A stretch of DNA of 64,000 bases from SFHK01 sp045538305 (GTDB lineage Bacteria > Bacillota > Clostridia > Christensenellales > Aristaeellaceae), in the NCBI GenBank assembly GCA_045538305.1, contig JAZSRC010000046.1, forward strand, positions 1 through 64,000, given 5' to 3'. The position numbers were made by a program, and so were the translations under genes. The notes under the pieces were generated by a model, which had not been told where the DNA came from, searched no databases, and worked only from the letters and a program-made list of their open reading frames with translations. Numbering within the stretch: the stretch's first letter is position 1; each line of letters starts with the position of its first letter. Shown piece after piece: positions 15,714 to 23,391 of the stretch.

Positions 15714-16556
15714 TTACATCTTGGAGCGCAGGAAATCGACAGCCTTCCTGATATCTTCCTCGGGGGAAGCGCCAACCTCGCGTTCAATGGTGAGGAAGCC
15801 TTTGTAGCCGATATCCTCAAGCGCTTTAAGATAGGCGTCAAACGGTACGCCGCCTTCTCCGAGCGGAACCTCAAGGAAAGCGGGATCGGTTACGAGAGCA
15901 TCGTCGCGCACCAGGCCATAGATTGCCTCGGGATTGGCCTCGCGCAGCCTGAGACCGTCCTTCGCATGCGTGTGAACAATGTAATCCTTCAGGTTGTGAA
16001 CGGCCTTTGCCGGATCATCGCCCGTTACCATAATAAGGTTTGCGGGGTCGAGGTTTACGGCAACGCCGGTGGAATGAAGGGAATCCAGGAAGCCCTTCAG
16101 AACAAGGCTTGTTTCGGGGCCGGTTTCAATGGCAAAATGCGCGTTCAGGCTGTCGGCATAGGCTGCAAGCTGACCGCATGCATCCTGCATGATCTTGAAG
16201 CGCGGATGATTGCTGTCTGCCGGCACCACGCCGATATGGGTGGTTACAACGTCGGTTTCCAGTTCCTTGGCCAGATCCAGAATACGCTTGGATTTTTCAA
16301 TCAGCATGGGGTTTTCTTCGGCGTTTCCAAAGCCATGTCCAAGATCGCCGCACAGGGCGGAAATGACGAGACCGCGCGCCTTTACTTCGTTCAGGAATGC
16401 GCGGCGCTTTTCGCCAACAAGGTTCTCGGGGGACATTTCCCCTCTGGTTGCATATACCTGAATACCCTGAGCGCCGAGGGAGGCTACAATATCCAGCGCC
16501 TCGAGAAAGGGTTTGCGGAAGGAATCGAGTATAATGCCGATCGGGAACGTTTGCAT
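15714..16556 (-). CDS. TIM-barrel sugar phosphate isomerase/epimerase
   Basis: A 280-residue AP-endonuclease-2-like TIM barrel (xylose-isomerase-like superfamily). Likely metal ligands are the Glu in HFAIETGPE, the Asp in VNLDPANL, the His in IVHTHAKDG and the Glu in FLTIEREVG, the normal pattern of this family. It probably isomerises or epimerises a sugar or ketose derivative; the substrate is not evident. I use ATG 16556; a GTG at 16568 sits closer to GAGGTG but gives no added homology. It is monocistronic, with its own promoter and terminator. Confidence 0.82.
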   Translation of the reverse strand: MQTFPIGIILDSFRKPFLEALDIVASLGAQGIQVYATRGEMSPENLVGEKRRAFLNEVKARGLVISALCGDLGHGFGNAEENPMLIEKSKRILDLAKELETDVVTTHIGVVPADSNHPRFKIMQDACGQLAAYADSLNAHFAIETGPETSLVLKGFLDSLHSTGVAVNLDPANLIMVTGDDPAKAVHNLKDYIVHTHAKDGLRLREANPEAIYGLVRDDALVTDPAFLEVPLGEGGVPFDAYLKALEDIGYKGFLTIEREVGASPEEDIRKAVDFLRSKM

Positions 16557-16593
16557 AGTTTGACGCACCTCGCTTGTATTTGATACTTATTTC

Positions 16594-16622
16594 ATTTTAC
16601 AGCATATTGATAGAAATTGCAA
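16594..16622 (-). promoter_or_regulatory. Promoter of the TIM-barrel isomerase
   Basis: On the minus strand, -35 TTGCAA (16617-16622), a 17-base spacer and -10 TAAAAT (16594-16599). Confidence 0.5.
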
Positions 16623-16646
16623 CATTTTTTCATCCGGCGTATTCGG

Positions 16647-16675
16647 TTGATGAATTCTGCCGGACGTGGTATAAT
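16647..16675 (+). promoter_or_regulatory. Promoter of the polytopic membrane protein
   Basis: -35 TTGATG (16647-16652), a 17-base spacer and a perfect -10 TATAAT (16670-16675). It sets the start codon at 16707 rather than further upstream. Confidence 0.7.
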
Positions 16676-16706
16676 GAATACCGACGTAAGTATTTTCGGA
16701 GGCAGT

Positions 16707-18728
16707 ATGGTTGGAATACTGGTACTGATCTGGTTCATGGCGTCAGGCATCTGGCAGGGAATGAACCTGTTTTACGGAAAAACAGCGGTTAAGCAGATAT
16801 GGCTTGGAAGCGTGATTGGTCTTATTGAAATGATGTGGTTTCCGAGTCTTTTTGCTTATCTGTTCGACTTTACAATGACCGCGCAGCTTTTTGCAATCGC
16901 GCTGTCGACAATGCTCGCCGTGTTATCTGTGATCTGCTTTGTTTATAGGAAGCGCAGAGCGGATATAAAAAGAATTGCTTCGAATACAAAGGAAATGCCT
17001 TTATGGTTGCTGGTTACTTTGGTGGCGCCGATGGTTGTGTTGGCTGCTTATCTTCAGTATACCCATAATCTTCGCATTGTGGACGGCGCATATCATGTGG
17101 GGCAATCTACCTACGGGGATCTTTGCATGCATGTCGGTTTTGCAACCGGACTGATCGGGCAAAGCTATCCGCCGGAATATACCATCCTACCGGGCACAAA
17201 GCTTGGGTATCCTTTTTTGGTGAACGCCTTAAGCGCAACCATGCTTTTGTTCAATACGCCTCTGTCCGCGGCGTTTTTCGTGCCCGGAACTATAATGACC
17301 GTATTGATCTATATGGGCTTCGCCATTTTTGCATTTGAGTTTACCGGAAAGCGCAGCGCCGCAGTGCTTTCCTATGTGCTCTTTGTCTTAAACGGAGGCC
17401 TTGGCTTTCTGGGTACGTTTAACAATGTCGGCGCAGATTCCTCTGCATTCGAAAATGCGCTCCATGGTTTTTATCAAACGCCAACAAATATGCCGGAGGT
17501 CAATCTCCGATGGGTGAATGCGCTTTCGGATTTGATTATCCCTCAGCGCACGCTGATGGCAGGCTGGATGTGCCTGATGCCATGCCTGTATTTGCTTATC
17601 GATGGCATAAAATCGCGAAGCTTGCGCACCTTTGCAATCCTTGGCGTTATTGCCGGCGCATTGCCCATGATTCATACGCATACGTTTCTGGGCCTTGGCG
17701 TTATAAGCTTAGGCGCTATGATCCTTTCGGTTGCGCTTGATAAAAAGCGCAGGAGGAAGACGTTTGGGAATTTTGCTTTGTATGGGTTTTTGGCCTGTGT
17801 CATTGCATTTCCGCAGCTTCTGGAGTGGACCTTTCCTCAGACGGTCGACGGCGGCTCCCTGAGAATTCTTTTCAACTGGGTAAATAACCGCGGAGACGGC
17901 AGCCTGATTGACGGATACTTCTGGTTCTGGATCAAGAATGTAGGCCTTGTGTATCTGTTTTTCCCCATCGCTGCGTTTTCTGCCAAAAAGCGGCATGTAA
18001 AGGCAGTTGCGCTGGGCGCATGCCTTTTGTATTTGCTTTCGGAATTCGTACTGTTTCAGCCGAATGTATATGATAATATCAAGCTGTTCTTTGTTGCTTT
18101 TATCGTTATGCTTCCCGCAGCCGCGGATGTTATCGTCGATATATACAGGCGGCTTAAGGGCGTAAGGTTCAGATGGATACTGGCGGCTGCGTTTATCTTC
18201 TGCTCGGTAGCCAGCGGTTCCGTCACCATCATGCGCGAATGTATATCGGACTATGAAATTTTCAGCCGTGCGCATGTTGAAGCTGGGGAATTCATAAAAG
18301 AGAATACGCCGTCCGATGCCGTATTCCTTACATCCTCTAACCATAACAATGCAGCCGCCGCCCTTGCGGGCCGGAAGATTGTGTGCGGTTCAAGCCTGTA
18401 TGTGCATTTTCATGGGCTGGACTATGGACAGAAGGAAGCTGACGCCGCTTTAATGATGGCGTACCCGGAAAAATACAAAGAACTGTACGATCAGTACAAT
18501 GTCGATTACGTGTTCGTATCCTCTTATGAACGAAGCACAACCAGAATAGACTGGCGCTATATCGAAAATGTGGAAGACAGGAGAAACGAATACAGTATAG
18601 ATGAAGACAAGGTGGCAGAGCTGTATCCGCTTGTATACGTGGGCGGAGAGTGGTATGATACCATCAGGATTTATGCGGTTTCTGAAAGAGCGAGGGCACT
18701 TTACGAAGAAATTAAGCAAGATCGTTAA
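16707..18728 (+). CDS. Large polytopic membrane protein, glycosyltransferase-39-like
   Basis: A 673-residue membrane protein with about a dozen hydrophobic helices in the first 530 residues and a soluble C-terminal domain of about 140 residues. The layout (many helices, then a soluble domain with a TSSNHNNAAAALAGRKIVCG-type block) fits membrane glycosyltransferases of the PMT/GT-C kind that use polyprenyl-phosphate sugars. The first extracytoplasmic loop carries Asp and His residues (VDGAYHVGQSTYGDLCMHV) typical of such active sites. The exact reaction is unknown. GGAGG lies 4-8 bases before the ATG, and no partner genes are adjacent. Confidence 0.7.
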   Translation: MVGILVLIWFMASGIWQGMNLFYGKTAVKQIWLGSVIGLIEMMWFPSLFAYLFDFTMTAQLFAIALSTMLAVLSVICFVYRKRRADIKRIASNTKEMPLWLLVTLVAPMVVLAAYLQYTHNLRIVDGAYHVGQSTYGDLCMHVGFATGLIGQSYPPEYTILPGTKLGYPFLVNALSATMLLFNTPLSAAFFVPGTIMTVLIYMGFAIFAFEFTGKRSAAVLSYVLFVLNGGLGFLGTFNNVGADSSAFENALHGFYQTPTNMPEVNLRWVNALSDLIIPQRTLMAGWMCLMPCLYLLIDGIKSRSLRTFAILGVIAGALPMIHTHTFLGLGVISLGAMILSVALDKKRRRKTFGNFALYGFLACVIAFPQLLEWTFPQTVDGGSLRILFNWVNNRGDGSLIDGYFWFWIKNVGLVYLFFPIAAFSAKKRHVKAVALGACLLYLLSEFVLFQPNVYDNIKLFFVAFIVMLPAAADVIVDIYRRLKGVRFRWILAAAFIFCSVASGSVTIMRECISDYEIFSRAHVEAGEFIKENTPSDAVFLTSSNHNNAAAALAGRKIVCGSSLYVHFHGLDYGQKEADAALMMAYPEKYKELYDQYNVDYVFVSSYERSTTRIDWRYIENVEDRRNEYSIDEDKVAELYPLVYVGGEWYDTIRIYAVSERARALYEEIKQDR

Positions 18729-18736
18729 GGAAACAC

Positions 18737-18765
18737 TTGCGAAAAAATGAAAAGTGATTTACAAT
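18737..18765 (+). promoter_or_regulatory. Promoter of the MarR-family gene
   Basis: -35 TTGCGA (18737-18742), a 17-base spacer and -10 TACAAT (18760-18765), directly after the preceding stop codon. Confidence 0.6.
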
Positions 18766-18804
18766 AAATATGTCTCTAATATATGCCGAGGGGACGGGTG
18801 AAAC

Positions 18805-19266
18805 ATGAACAATTTTACAAATGATACCAGAGACATTCTTGAACGATTGGCGTGGCAGATACTGACGGTTGTTCCATTGTTTAAAAAACGGTTATTCCGA
18901 GTGGAGATCGAACAAGGTGAAAACGCTCTGCCGATGTCCTATATACAGGTGCTTGCGGCTTTAAGTGAAGCAGAAAGCATGACTGTGTCGGAAATATCTG
19001 CTCGCTTTGATATCGCCAAACCCAACATCACGCCTTTGATTGACAGGATGATCGAAGCGGGTTATATAAAACGCGTCAGGAATACCGTCGATCGACGCGT
19101 GGTACACGTTGTCATTCAGGATAAAGGCCGGGAGAAGGTTGAATCGATTGTTGGGTCACTGAAGGGCAGCATTTCAAAGTGGTCAAGCGGCATCAAGAGC
19201 TCTGAAATGGTAAAAATGTCTGATGCAATTTCTGTAATCAATAACGTATTGAAAGCATGCGAATAA
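18805..19266 (+). CDS. MarR-family transcriptional regulator
   Basis: A 153-residue winged-helix regulator. The DNA-binding part is clear: helix-turn-helix (MTVSEISARFDIAKPNITPLIDRM), then the wing with the family signature VDRRVVHVVIQDKG. Flanking helices form the dimer interface. MarR proteins usually repress their own gene and a neighbour and release DNA on binding a small ligand. The next gene encodes the nine-domain cell-wall lipoprotein, 86 bases away with a hairpin between, so that gene is a candidate target. No operator palindrome stands out. Confidence 0.85.
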   Translation: MNNFTNDTRDILERLAWQILTVVPLFKKRLFRVEIEQGENALPMSYIQVLAALSEAESMTVSEISARFDIAKPNITPLIDRMIEAGYIKRVRNTVDRRVVHVVIQDKGREKVESIVGSLKGSISKWSSGIKSSEMVKMSDAISVINNVLKACE

Positions 19267-19276
19267 GAATTAAAAA

Positions 19277-19310
19277 TTTGGCGGGATGAAGCAACTTTCA
19301 TCCTGCCAAA
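19277..19310. repeat. Stem-loop after the MarR gene
   Basis: TTTGGCGGGATGAA/TTTCATCCTGCCAAA pairs over about 14 bases with a short loop. There is no T-run on the plus strand; an A-run on its left gives a T-run for minus-strand transcripts. It could act as a weak terminator or as an attenuator before the lipoprotein gene. Confidence 0.5.
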
Positions 19311-19352
19311 TGCGTCATATATGGGAATTAATTCAAATGGAGGGCCGGATGA

Positions 19353-22300
19353 ATGAAGAAATTGAAACGGTACGCCGTGCTGGGCGCACTTTTGACGCTT
19401 GTGCTTGCATTGTCCGCGTGCAGCCCGCAGACCGATAAGACGGATCCACTGTCCGATTATTCCGTGGATATCAATGTACCCTTTCCTACAAGCTCTGCGT
19501 CTTATACAACTGTTGCTCCTGAAAAGCCTCAGTATACCATCAGCACACAGGAACCTGTAAAGATTGTTGGATGGATGAACGAGACGATGGATGCACGCGA
19601 GCAGGATTCCTATACCCATCTTTCGGTAGGCAGTATCGGAACGGCGGTAAAGAATCTTCAGAAGCGTCTGATCGAGCTTGGATATATGAGCGGTACGGCG
19701 TCCGGTACATATGATCAGGCTACGGCGCAGGCCGTACGCTTGTTTGAGGCTGCATATGGCCAGAAGCAAACCGGCATCGCTTCTCCGCTTATGCAGGTAT
19801 ATCTGTTTTCGACAAACGCGAAGAATTATACGGGAACCGTTATCAGCCCTACCCAGACCGTATTCACCGACGGATATACGCAGCTGGAACGCGGGAATAC
19901 CGGAAGTGCGGTTGTCAGGCTGCAGAATCGCCTGATCGAGCTTGGCTATCTATCCGGCTCTGCAAGCGGTATTTTTGATACCAATACGGAGAATGCGGTA
20001 AAGGAATTTGAAGCCGCATACGGAAAGCAAAGAACCGGTATTGCTACGGTATCCCTGCAAACCTATCTGTTTTCCTCTGGAGCCTACAGAGCGGGCGACA
20101 GCACGCCTACGCCCGGCCCCGTAACGCCTACGCCTAAGCCCGTTGAAACCGAACTATACACCACGCTCCAGTACGGAAGCCGCGGAACAGCTGTAAAGAA
20201 GCTTCAGCAAAGGCTGAAGGAGCTGGGCTATTATACAGGAAAAATTGACAACATTTACGGAACCGGAACGGTAAACGCCGTTAAGCGCTTTGAGAGCGCC
20301 TATAATCAGCCCCAGACTGGTATAGCTACCGCCGCAATGCAGAAGATCCTGTTTTCAAACAGCGCAATGCCTTATACCGAGCCCGTGTCGACGCCTACGC
20401 CCACGCCTACGATGGTGATCTATAGAACACTGTCCATAGGAAGTTATGGCAACGAGGTTACCAGACTTCAGAATCGCTTAAAGCAGCTTGGATATCTGAC
20501 CGGGAAAGTGGACGGCTATTACGGAGACGATACCGCAAAGGCGGTACGCGCTTTTGAAGCAAGGTACGGAAGGGCGCAAACGGGCATCGCGACTGCAGCA
20601 ATGCAGCAATATCTGTTCGCACCGGATGCGCTGAGCAGCACCTCGAAGGACGACACAATCAGCGAATACATCACGCTTAGCCAGGGCTCCTACGGTTCGG
20701 ATGTTTATTCGCTTCAGCAGAGGCTGATTCAGCTGAAGTACATGGCGGGATCGCCCGATGGCTATTATGGAAGCGCAACCGTTCAGGCGGTAAAGGCGTT
20801 TGAACGAGCACACGGAAGAAGCGAAACCGGTATTGCCACTGCCGCGCTTCAGAAAATACTGTATTCCGAAAGCGCACAGACCAATAAGGATGATGTGCAG
20901 GAAAGCGAATACAGAAGGCTCAAGAACGGAGATAAGGGCGACGATGTTTCCAAATTGCAGCGCCGTTTGATCGAGTTGGGATACCTGACCGGAACGGTCG
21001 ACGGATATTATGGCGATGGTACCGAGGCTGCAATCCGCGCGTTTGAGGCAGCATACGGCCAAAAACAGACAGGTATCGCTACACCGACACTGCAGACCTA
21101 TATTTATTCCGAAAACGCGATAGAGAATCCTAATGACGACGTTGCTATCAGCTATGCAACGCTGGAAAAGGGCGATTCCGGCGACGCTGTCAAGATGCTT
21201 CAGAAGCGCCTGATCGAGCTTAAGTATCTGACGGGAAAAGCAGACGGAAAATTCGGAGACGCGACGATGAACGCCGTAAAGGAATTTCAGAAGGCTTTGG
21301 GCCTTAAGGAAACAGGAACGGCAAACGCGGCGCTTCAGAAGGAATTGTTTTCCGAAGACGCGCCTGTATATGTGCCTATTGAAACCGTGAATAAGAGGGC
21401 GCGTGTAACGGTCGAAAAGACGCGCGTATATTCGAATCCTGATGGCAAGAATATGATCGGAGAATTGTATAAAAATACCGAGATTACAATTCTGAGAACC
21501 TCCGGCGAATGGGCGGAGATTCAGAATGCCGCCGGTGAGATCGGCTACGCGAAGCTTTCCGATTTTGCTATTATACAAGATGATCCGCCTACAGAGGATG
21601 ACGAAGAGGAAGAAGATGAACCGCAGACGGAAGAGGATGAGCTTACCGGCGACGTTGAGTATGTTAACAAGATCGCAAAGGTAAACTCCGGCGATGTGGC
21701 AATGTTCAAAAAAGCCAGTTCCAATTCTTCGATTGTTGTGAAGCTCAAAAAGGACGAGAAGGTAACGTGGCTCAGAACCAACGGAAGCTGGGCGGAGATC
21801 TTGCATTCCAATGGTCAGAAGGGCTATATGTACAAAAAGTATCTGACTGCGACCGATGAACCGGCAGGCGCAAGCATGTACACGCAGCTGGAAACCGGGA
21901 AAACCGGCGAAAAGGTAAAGCAGATGCAGCGCCGCCTTAAGGAGCTTGGCTACTTTGACGGCACCATCGGCGGAAATTACCTTACAAAAACGACCGCTGC
22001 CGTAAAAGCATTCCAGGCAGCGATCGGTATGGAACAGACGGGTATAGCCACCGTTGCGCTTCAGGAGCTTATGTTCTCACCTGCGGCTCCTGCAGAAGGA
22101 TGGTACAAAAATGTGCCTATGAACGCCTATCCGACGCTCGAATACGGTAAATCCAATGAATTTGTTGGCGAAATGCAGCTCAGGCTCATTAGCTTCGGCC
22201 TTCTGAATTCCGATGACTGCACGTTCTCCAAATTTGATGAAGCGACCAGAAAGGCAGTGATCACGCTGCAGGAGAGACTGGGCTTCACCTATGCCGACGG

Positions 22301-22367
22301 CGCGGCGACGCCCGAAATCCAGGCGTTCCTGGCATCGCCTGCGGCTGAATACCTGAATAAAGATTAA
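19353..22367 (+). CDS. Cell-wall lipoprotein with nine peptidoglycan-binding domains and two SH3 domains
   Basis: A 1004-residue exported lipoprotein. The N-terminus has a signal peptide ending in the lipobox LSAC (Cys 23), then a low-complexity spacer. Seven PG_binding_1 repeats of about 70 residues follow (typical core LQKRLIELGYLTG...DG.YG..T..AVK.F...QTGIA), two bacterial SH3 domains joined by a very acidic linker (DDEEEEDEP), and two more PG_binding_1 repeats, the last quite diverged. No catalytic domain is present. It is probably a membrane-tethered scaffold binding peptidoglycan at many points. GGAGGG precedes the ATG. Its stop overlaps the convergent YkgJ-like gene by 4 bases. Confidence 0.88.
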   Translation: MKKLKRYAVLGALLTLVLALSACSPQTDKTDPLSDYSVDINVPFPTSSASYTTVAPEKPQYTISTQEPVKIVGWMNETMDAREQDSYTHLSVGSIGTAVKNLQKRLIELGYMSGTASGTYDQATAQAVRLFEAAYGQKQTGIASPLMQVYLFSTNAKNYTGTVISPTQTVFTDGYTQLERGNTGSAVVRLQNRLIELGYLSGSASGIFDTNTENAVKEFEAAYGKQRTGIATVSLQTYLFSSGAYRAGDSTPTPGPVTPTPKPVETELYTTLQYGSRGTAVKKLQQRLKELGYYTGKIDNIYGTGTVNAVKRFESAYNQPQTGIATAAMQKILFSNSAMPYTEPVSTPTPTPTMVIYRTLSIGSYGNEVTRLQNRLKQLGYLTGKVDGYYGDDTAKAVRAFEARYGRAQTGIATAAMQQYLFAPDALSSTSKDDTISEYITLSQGSYGSDVYSLQQRLIQLKYMAGSPDGYYGSATVQAVKAFERAHGRSETGIATAALQKILYSESAQTNKDDVQESEYRRLKNGDKGDDVSKLQRRLIELGYLTGTVDGYYGDGTEAAIRAFEAAYGQKQTGIATPTLQTYIYSENAIENPNDDVAISYATLEKGDSGDAVKMLQKRLIELKYLTGKADGKFGDATMNAVKEFQKALGLKETGTANAALQKELFSEDAPVYVPIETVNKRARVTVEKTRVYSNPDGKNMIGELYKNTEITILRTSGEWAEIQNAAGEIGYAKLSDFAIIQDDPPTEDDEEEEDEPQTEEDELTGDVEYVNKIAKVNSGDVAMFKKASSNSSIVVKLKKDEKVTWLRTNGSWAEILHSNGQKGYMYKKYLTATDEPAGASMYTQLETGKTGEKVKQMQRRLKELGYFDGTIGGNYLTKTTAAVKAFQAAIGMEQTGIATVALQELMFSPAAPAEGWYKNVPMNAYPTLEYGKSNEFVGEMQLRLISFGLLNSDDCTFSKFDEATRKAVITLQERLGFTYADGAATPEIQAFLASPAAEYLNKD

Positions 22368-22861
22368 AGCGAAATTCGATAAGCGGATTCCTCTTGGGCG
22401 AGCGCAGTCAGAAAGCGCTCGCCCGCTTCTGTCTTTGCGATCAGCTGAACCGCCTTTTTTGCGTTTTCTATAAACGCGGGATCCAGCGCTTTTTTCCCGT
22501 AGGTGCATAAGGGACAGATCATATACGCACGCCTGTCCATACGTACATCCCACTCGCTGCGTTTCTTCGAAAAAAAGGGAACAAGGGGAAATATGCGGCA
22601 TTGAAACGGTCGGCTTTCCCGATCGCACAGACCGTCGCATAGAAGAATTTTAGCCTTTATTCTGGTTACAGGCAGGCGCGTGTCGCCCTTTTTTCCCCAT
22701 GCCATGTCCTCGCATTCCTCTTGGGGAAACAGCCATACTCCCTGGCCTGCATCTTCACTGGGCTTACAGCATGCATGATCACATAACAGACCACAGTCTG
22801 TTTTTAAAGGAGTGACGTTTTCAAGCAGTTTACGCGCCTCAAAAAATGCGTGATCGATCAT
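22364..22861 (-). CDS. YkgJ-like cysteine-cluster protein
   Basis: A 165-residue protein with the cysteine pattern of the YkgJ/CxxCxxCC family: CGLLCDHACC near the N-terminus, CDGLCDRESRPFQCRIFPL in the middle and CPLC near residue 120. These cysteines probably bind zinc or an iron-sulfur cluster. The family has no firm function. A ribosome site (GGGAGGAAT) precedes the ATG. The gene is convergent with the large lipoprotein gene and divergent from the ferredoxin gene. Confidence 0.75.
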   Translation of the reverse strand: MIDHAFFEARKLLENVTPLKTDCGLLCDHACCKPSEDAGQGVWLFPQEECEDMAWGKKGDTRLPVTRIKAKILLCDGLCDRESRPFQCRIFPLVPFFSKKRSEWDVRMDRRAYMICPLCTYGKKALDPAFIENAKKAVQLIAKTEAGERFLTALAQEESAYRISL

Positions 22862-22928
22862 ATCGTATTCCTCCCGGACGGTATTTTGTGTCTTAAAGAA
22901 TCATAGCATAAAATGTGCAAATTAACAA

Positions 22929-22957
22929 TTGCATTTCGCGTCCGTAGGTGATATAAT
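22929..22957 (+). promoter_or_regulatory. Promoter of the ferredoxin gene
   Basis: -35 TTGCAT (22929-22934), a 17-base spacer and -10 TATAAT (22952-22957). This is close to consensus and fits strong expression. Confidence 0.7.
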
Positions 22958-22986
22958 ATATCCATCTCAACAGAGGAGGTGTCTTC

Positions 22987-23157
22987 ATGGCATATACGAT
23001 CACTGATAAGTGCATTTCTTGCGGCGCTTGCGAAGCTGAGTGCCCCGTCAACGCAATTTCTGCCGGTGATGGCAAGTACGTTATCGACGCTGATGCGTGC
23101 ATTTCCTGTGGTGCTTGCGCAAGCGCTTGCCCCGTAGAGGCTCCCGAAGAGGCCTAA
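22987..23157 (+). CDS. 2[4Fe-4S] ferredoxin
   Basis: A 56-residue clostridial-type ferredoxin, an electron carrier for pyruvate:ferredoxin oxidoreductase, hydrogenase and Rnf-type reactions. Two CxxCxxCxxxCP cluster motifs are intact: CISCGACEAECP and CISCGACASACP. The internal twofold symmetry of the family is plain. GAGGAGGTG precedes the ATG, with a near-consensus promoter upstream and a terminator at 23190-23216, so it is a monocistronic, probably highly expressed gene. Confidence 0.95.
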   Translation: MAYTITDKCISCGACEAECPVNAISAGDGKYVIDADACISCGACASACPVEAPEEA

Positions 23158-23189
23158 AGGAAATTCCTGAAAAAGGAAAACCATTAAAG

Positions 23190-23216
23190 ACCGACGGTTT
23201 ATCCGCCGGTTTTTTA
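23190..23216 (+). terminator. Terminator of the ferredoxin gene
   Basis: Stem ACCGACGG/CCGCCGGT (one mismatch) followed by TTTTTTA. Confidence 0.8.
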
Positions 23217-23293
23217 TTGTGATTGAGTATTGAAGAATAGAGCATTTTAACAAAAGTCTATAAAAGTGTTTTCGCAAAAATGCCGGAAAAGGC

Positions 23294-23322
23294 TTGGCAA
23301 ATGGCGAGAAATGGTGTAGAAT
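23294..23322 (+). promoter_or_regulatory. Promoter of the second PG-binding protein gene
   Basis: -35 TTGGCA (23294-23299), a 17-base spacer and -10 TAGAAT (23317-23322). Confidence 0.6.
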
Positions 23323-23391
23323 ATATAAGTAATATGGTATAGTTATGTGCGTATGCCTCTATACAGATCAACAAATGAAATGGATTCGGTC

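Noticed and set aside
20478..21806. 442-codon minus-strand open frame opposite the PG-binding repeats
   Set aside because: The regular repeat of the real gene keeps the antisense frame open. No protein family is visible.
19560..22340. Regular DNA repeats that could suggest a CRISPR or satellite array
   Set aside because: The period of about 250-300 bases is in frame and encodes PG_binding_1 domains. Units are diverged and there are no spacers.
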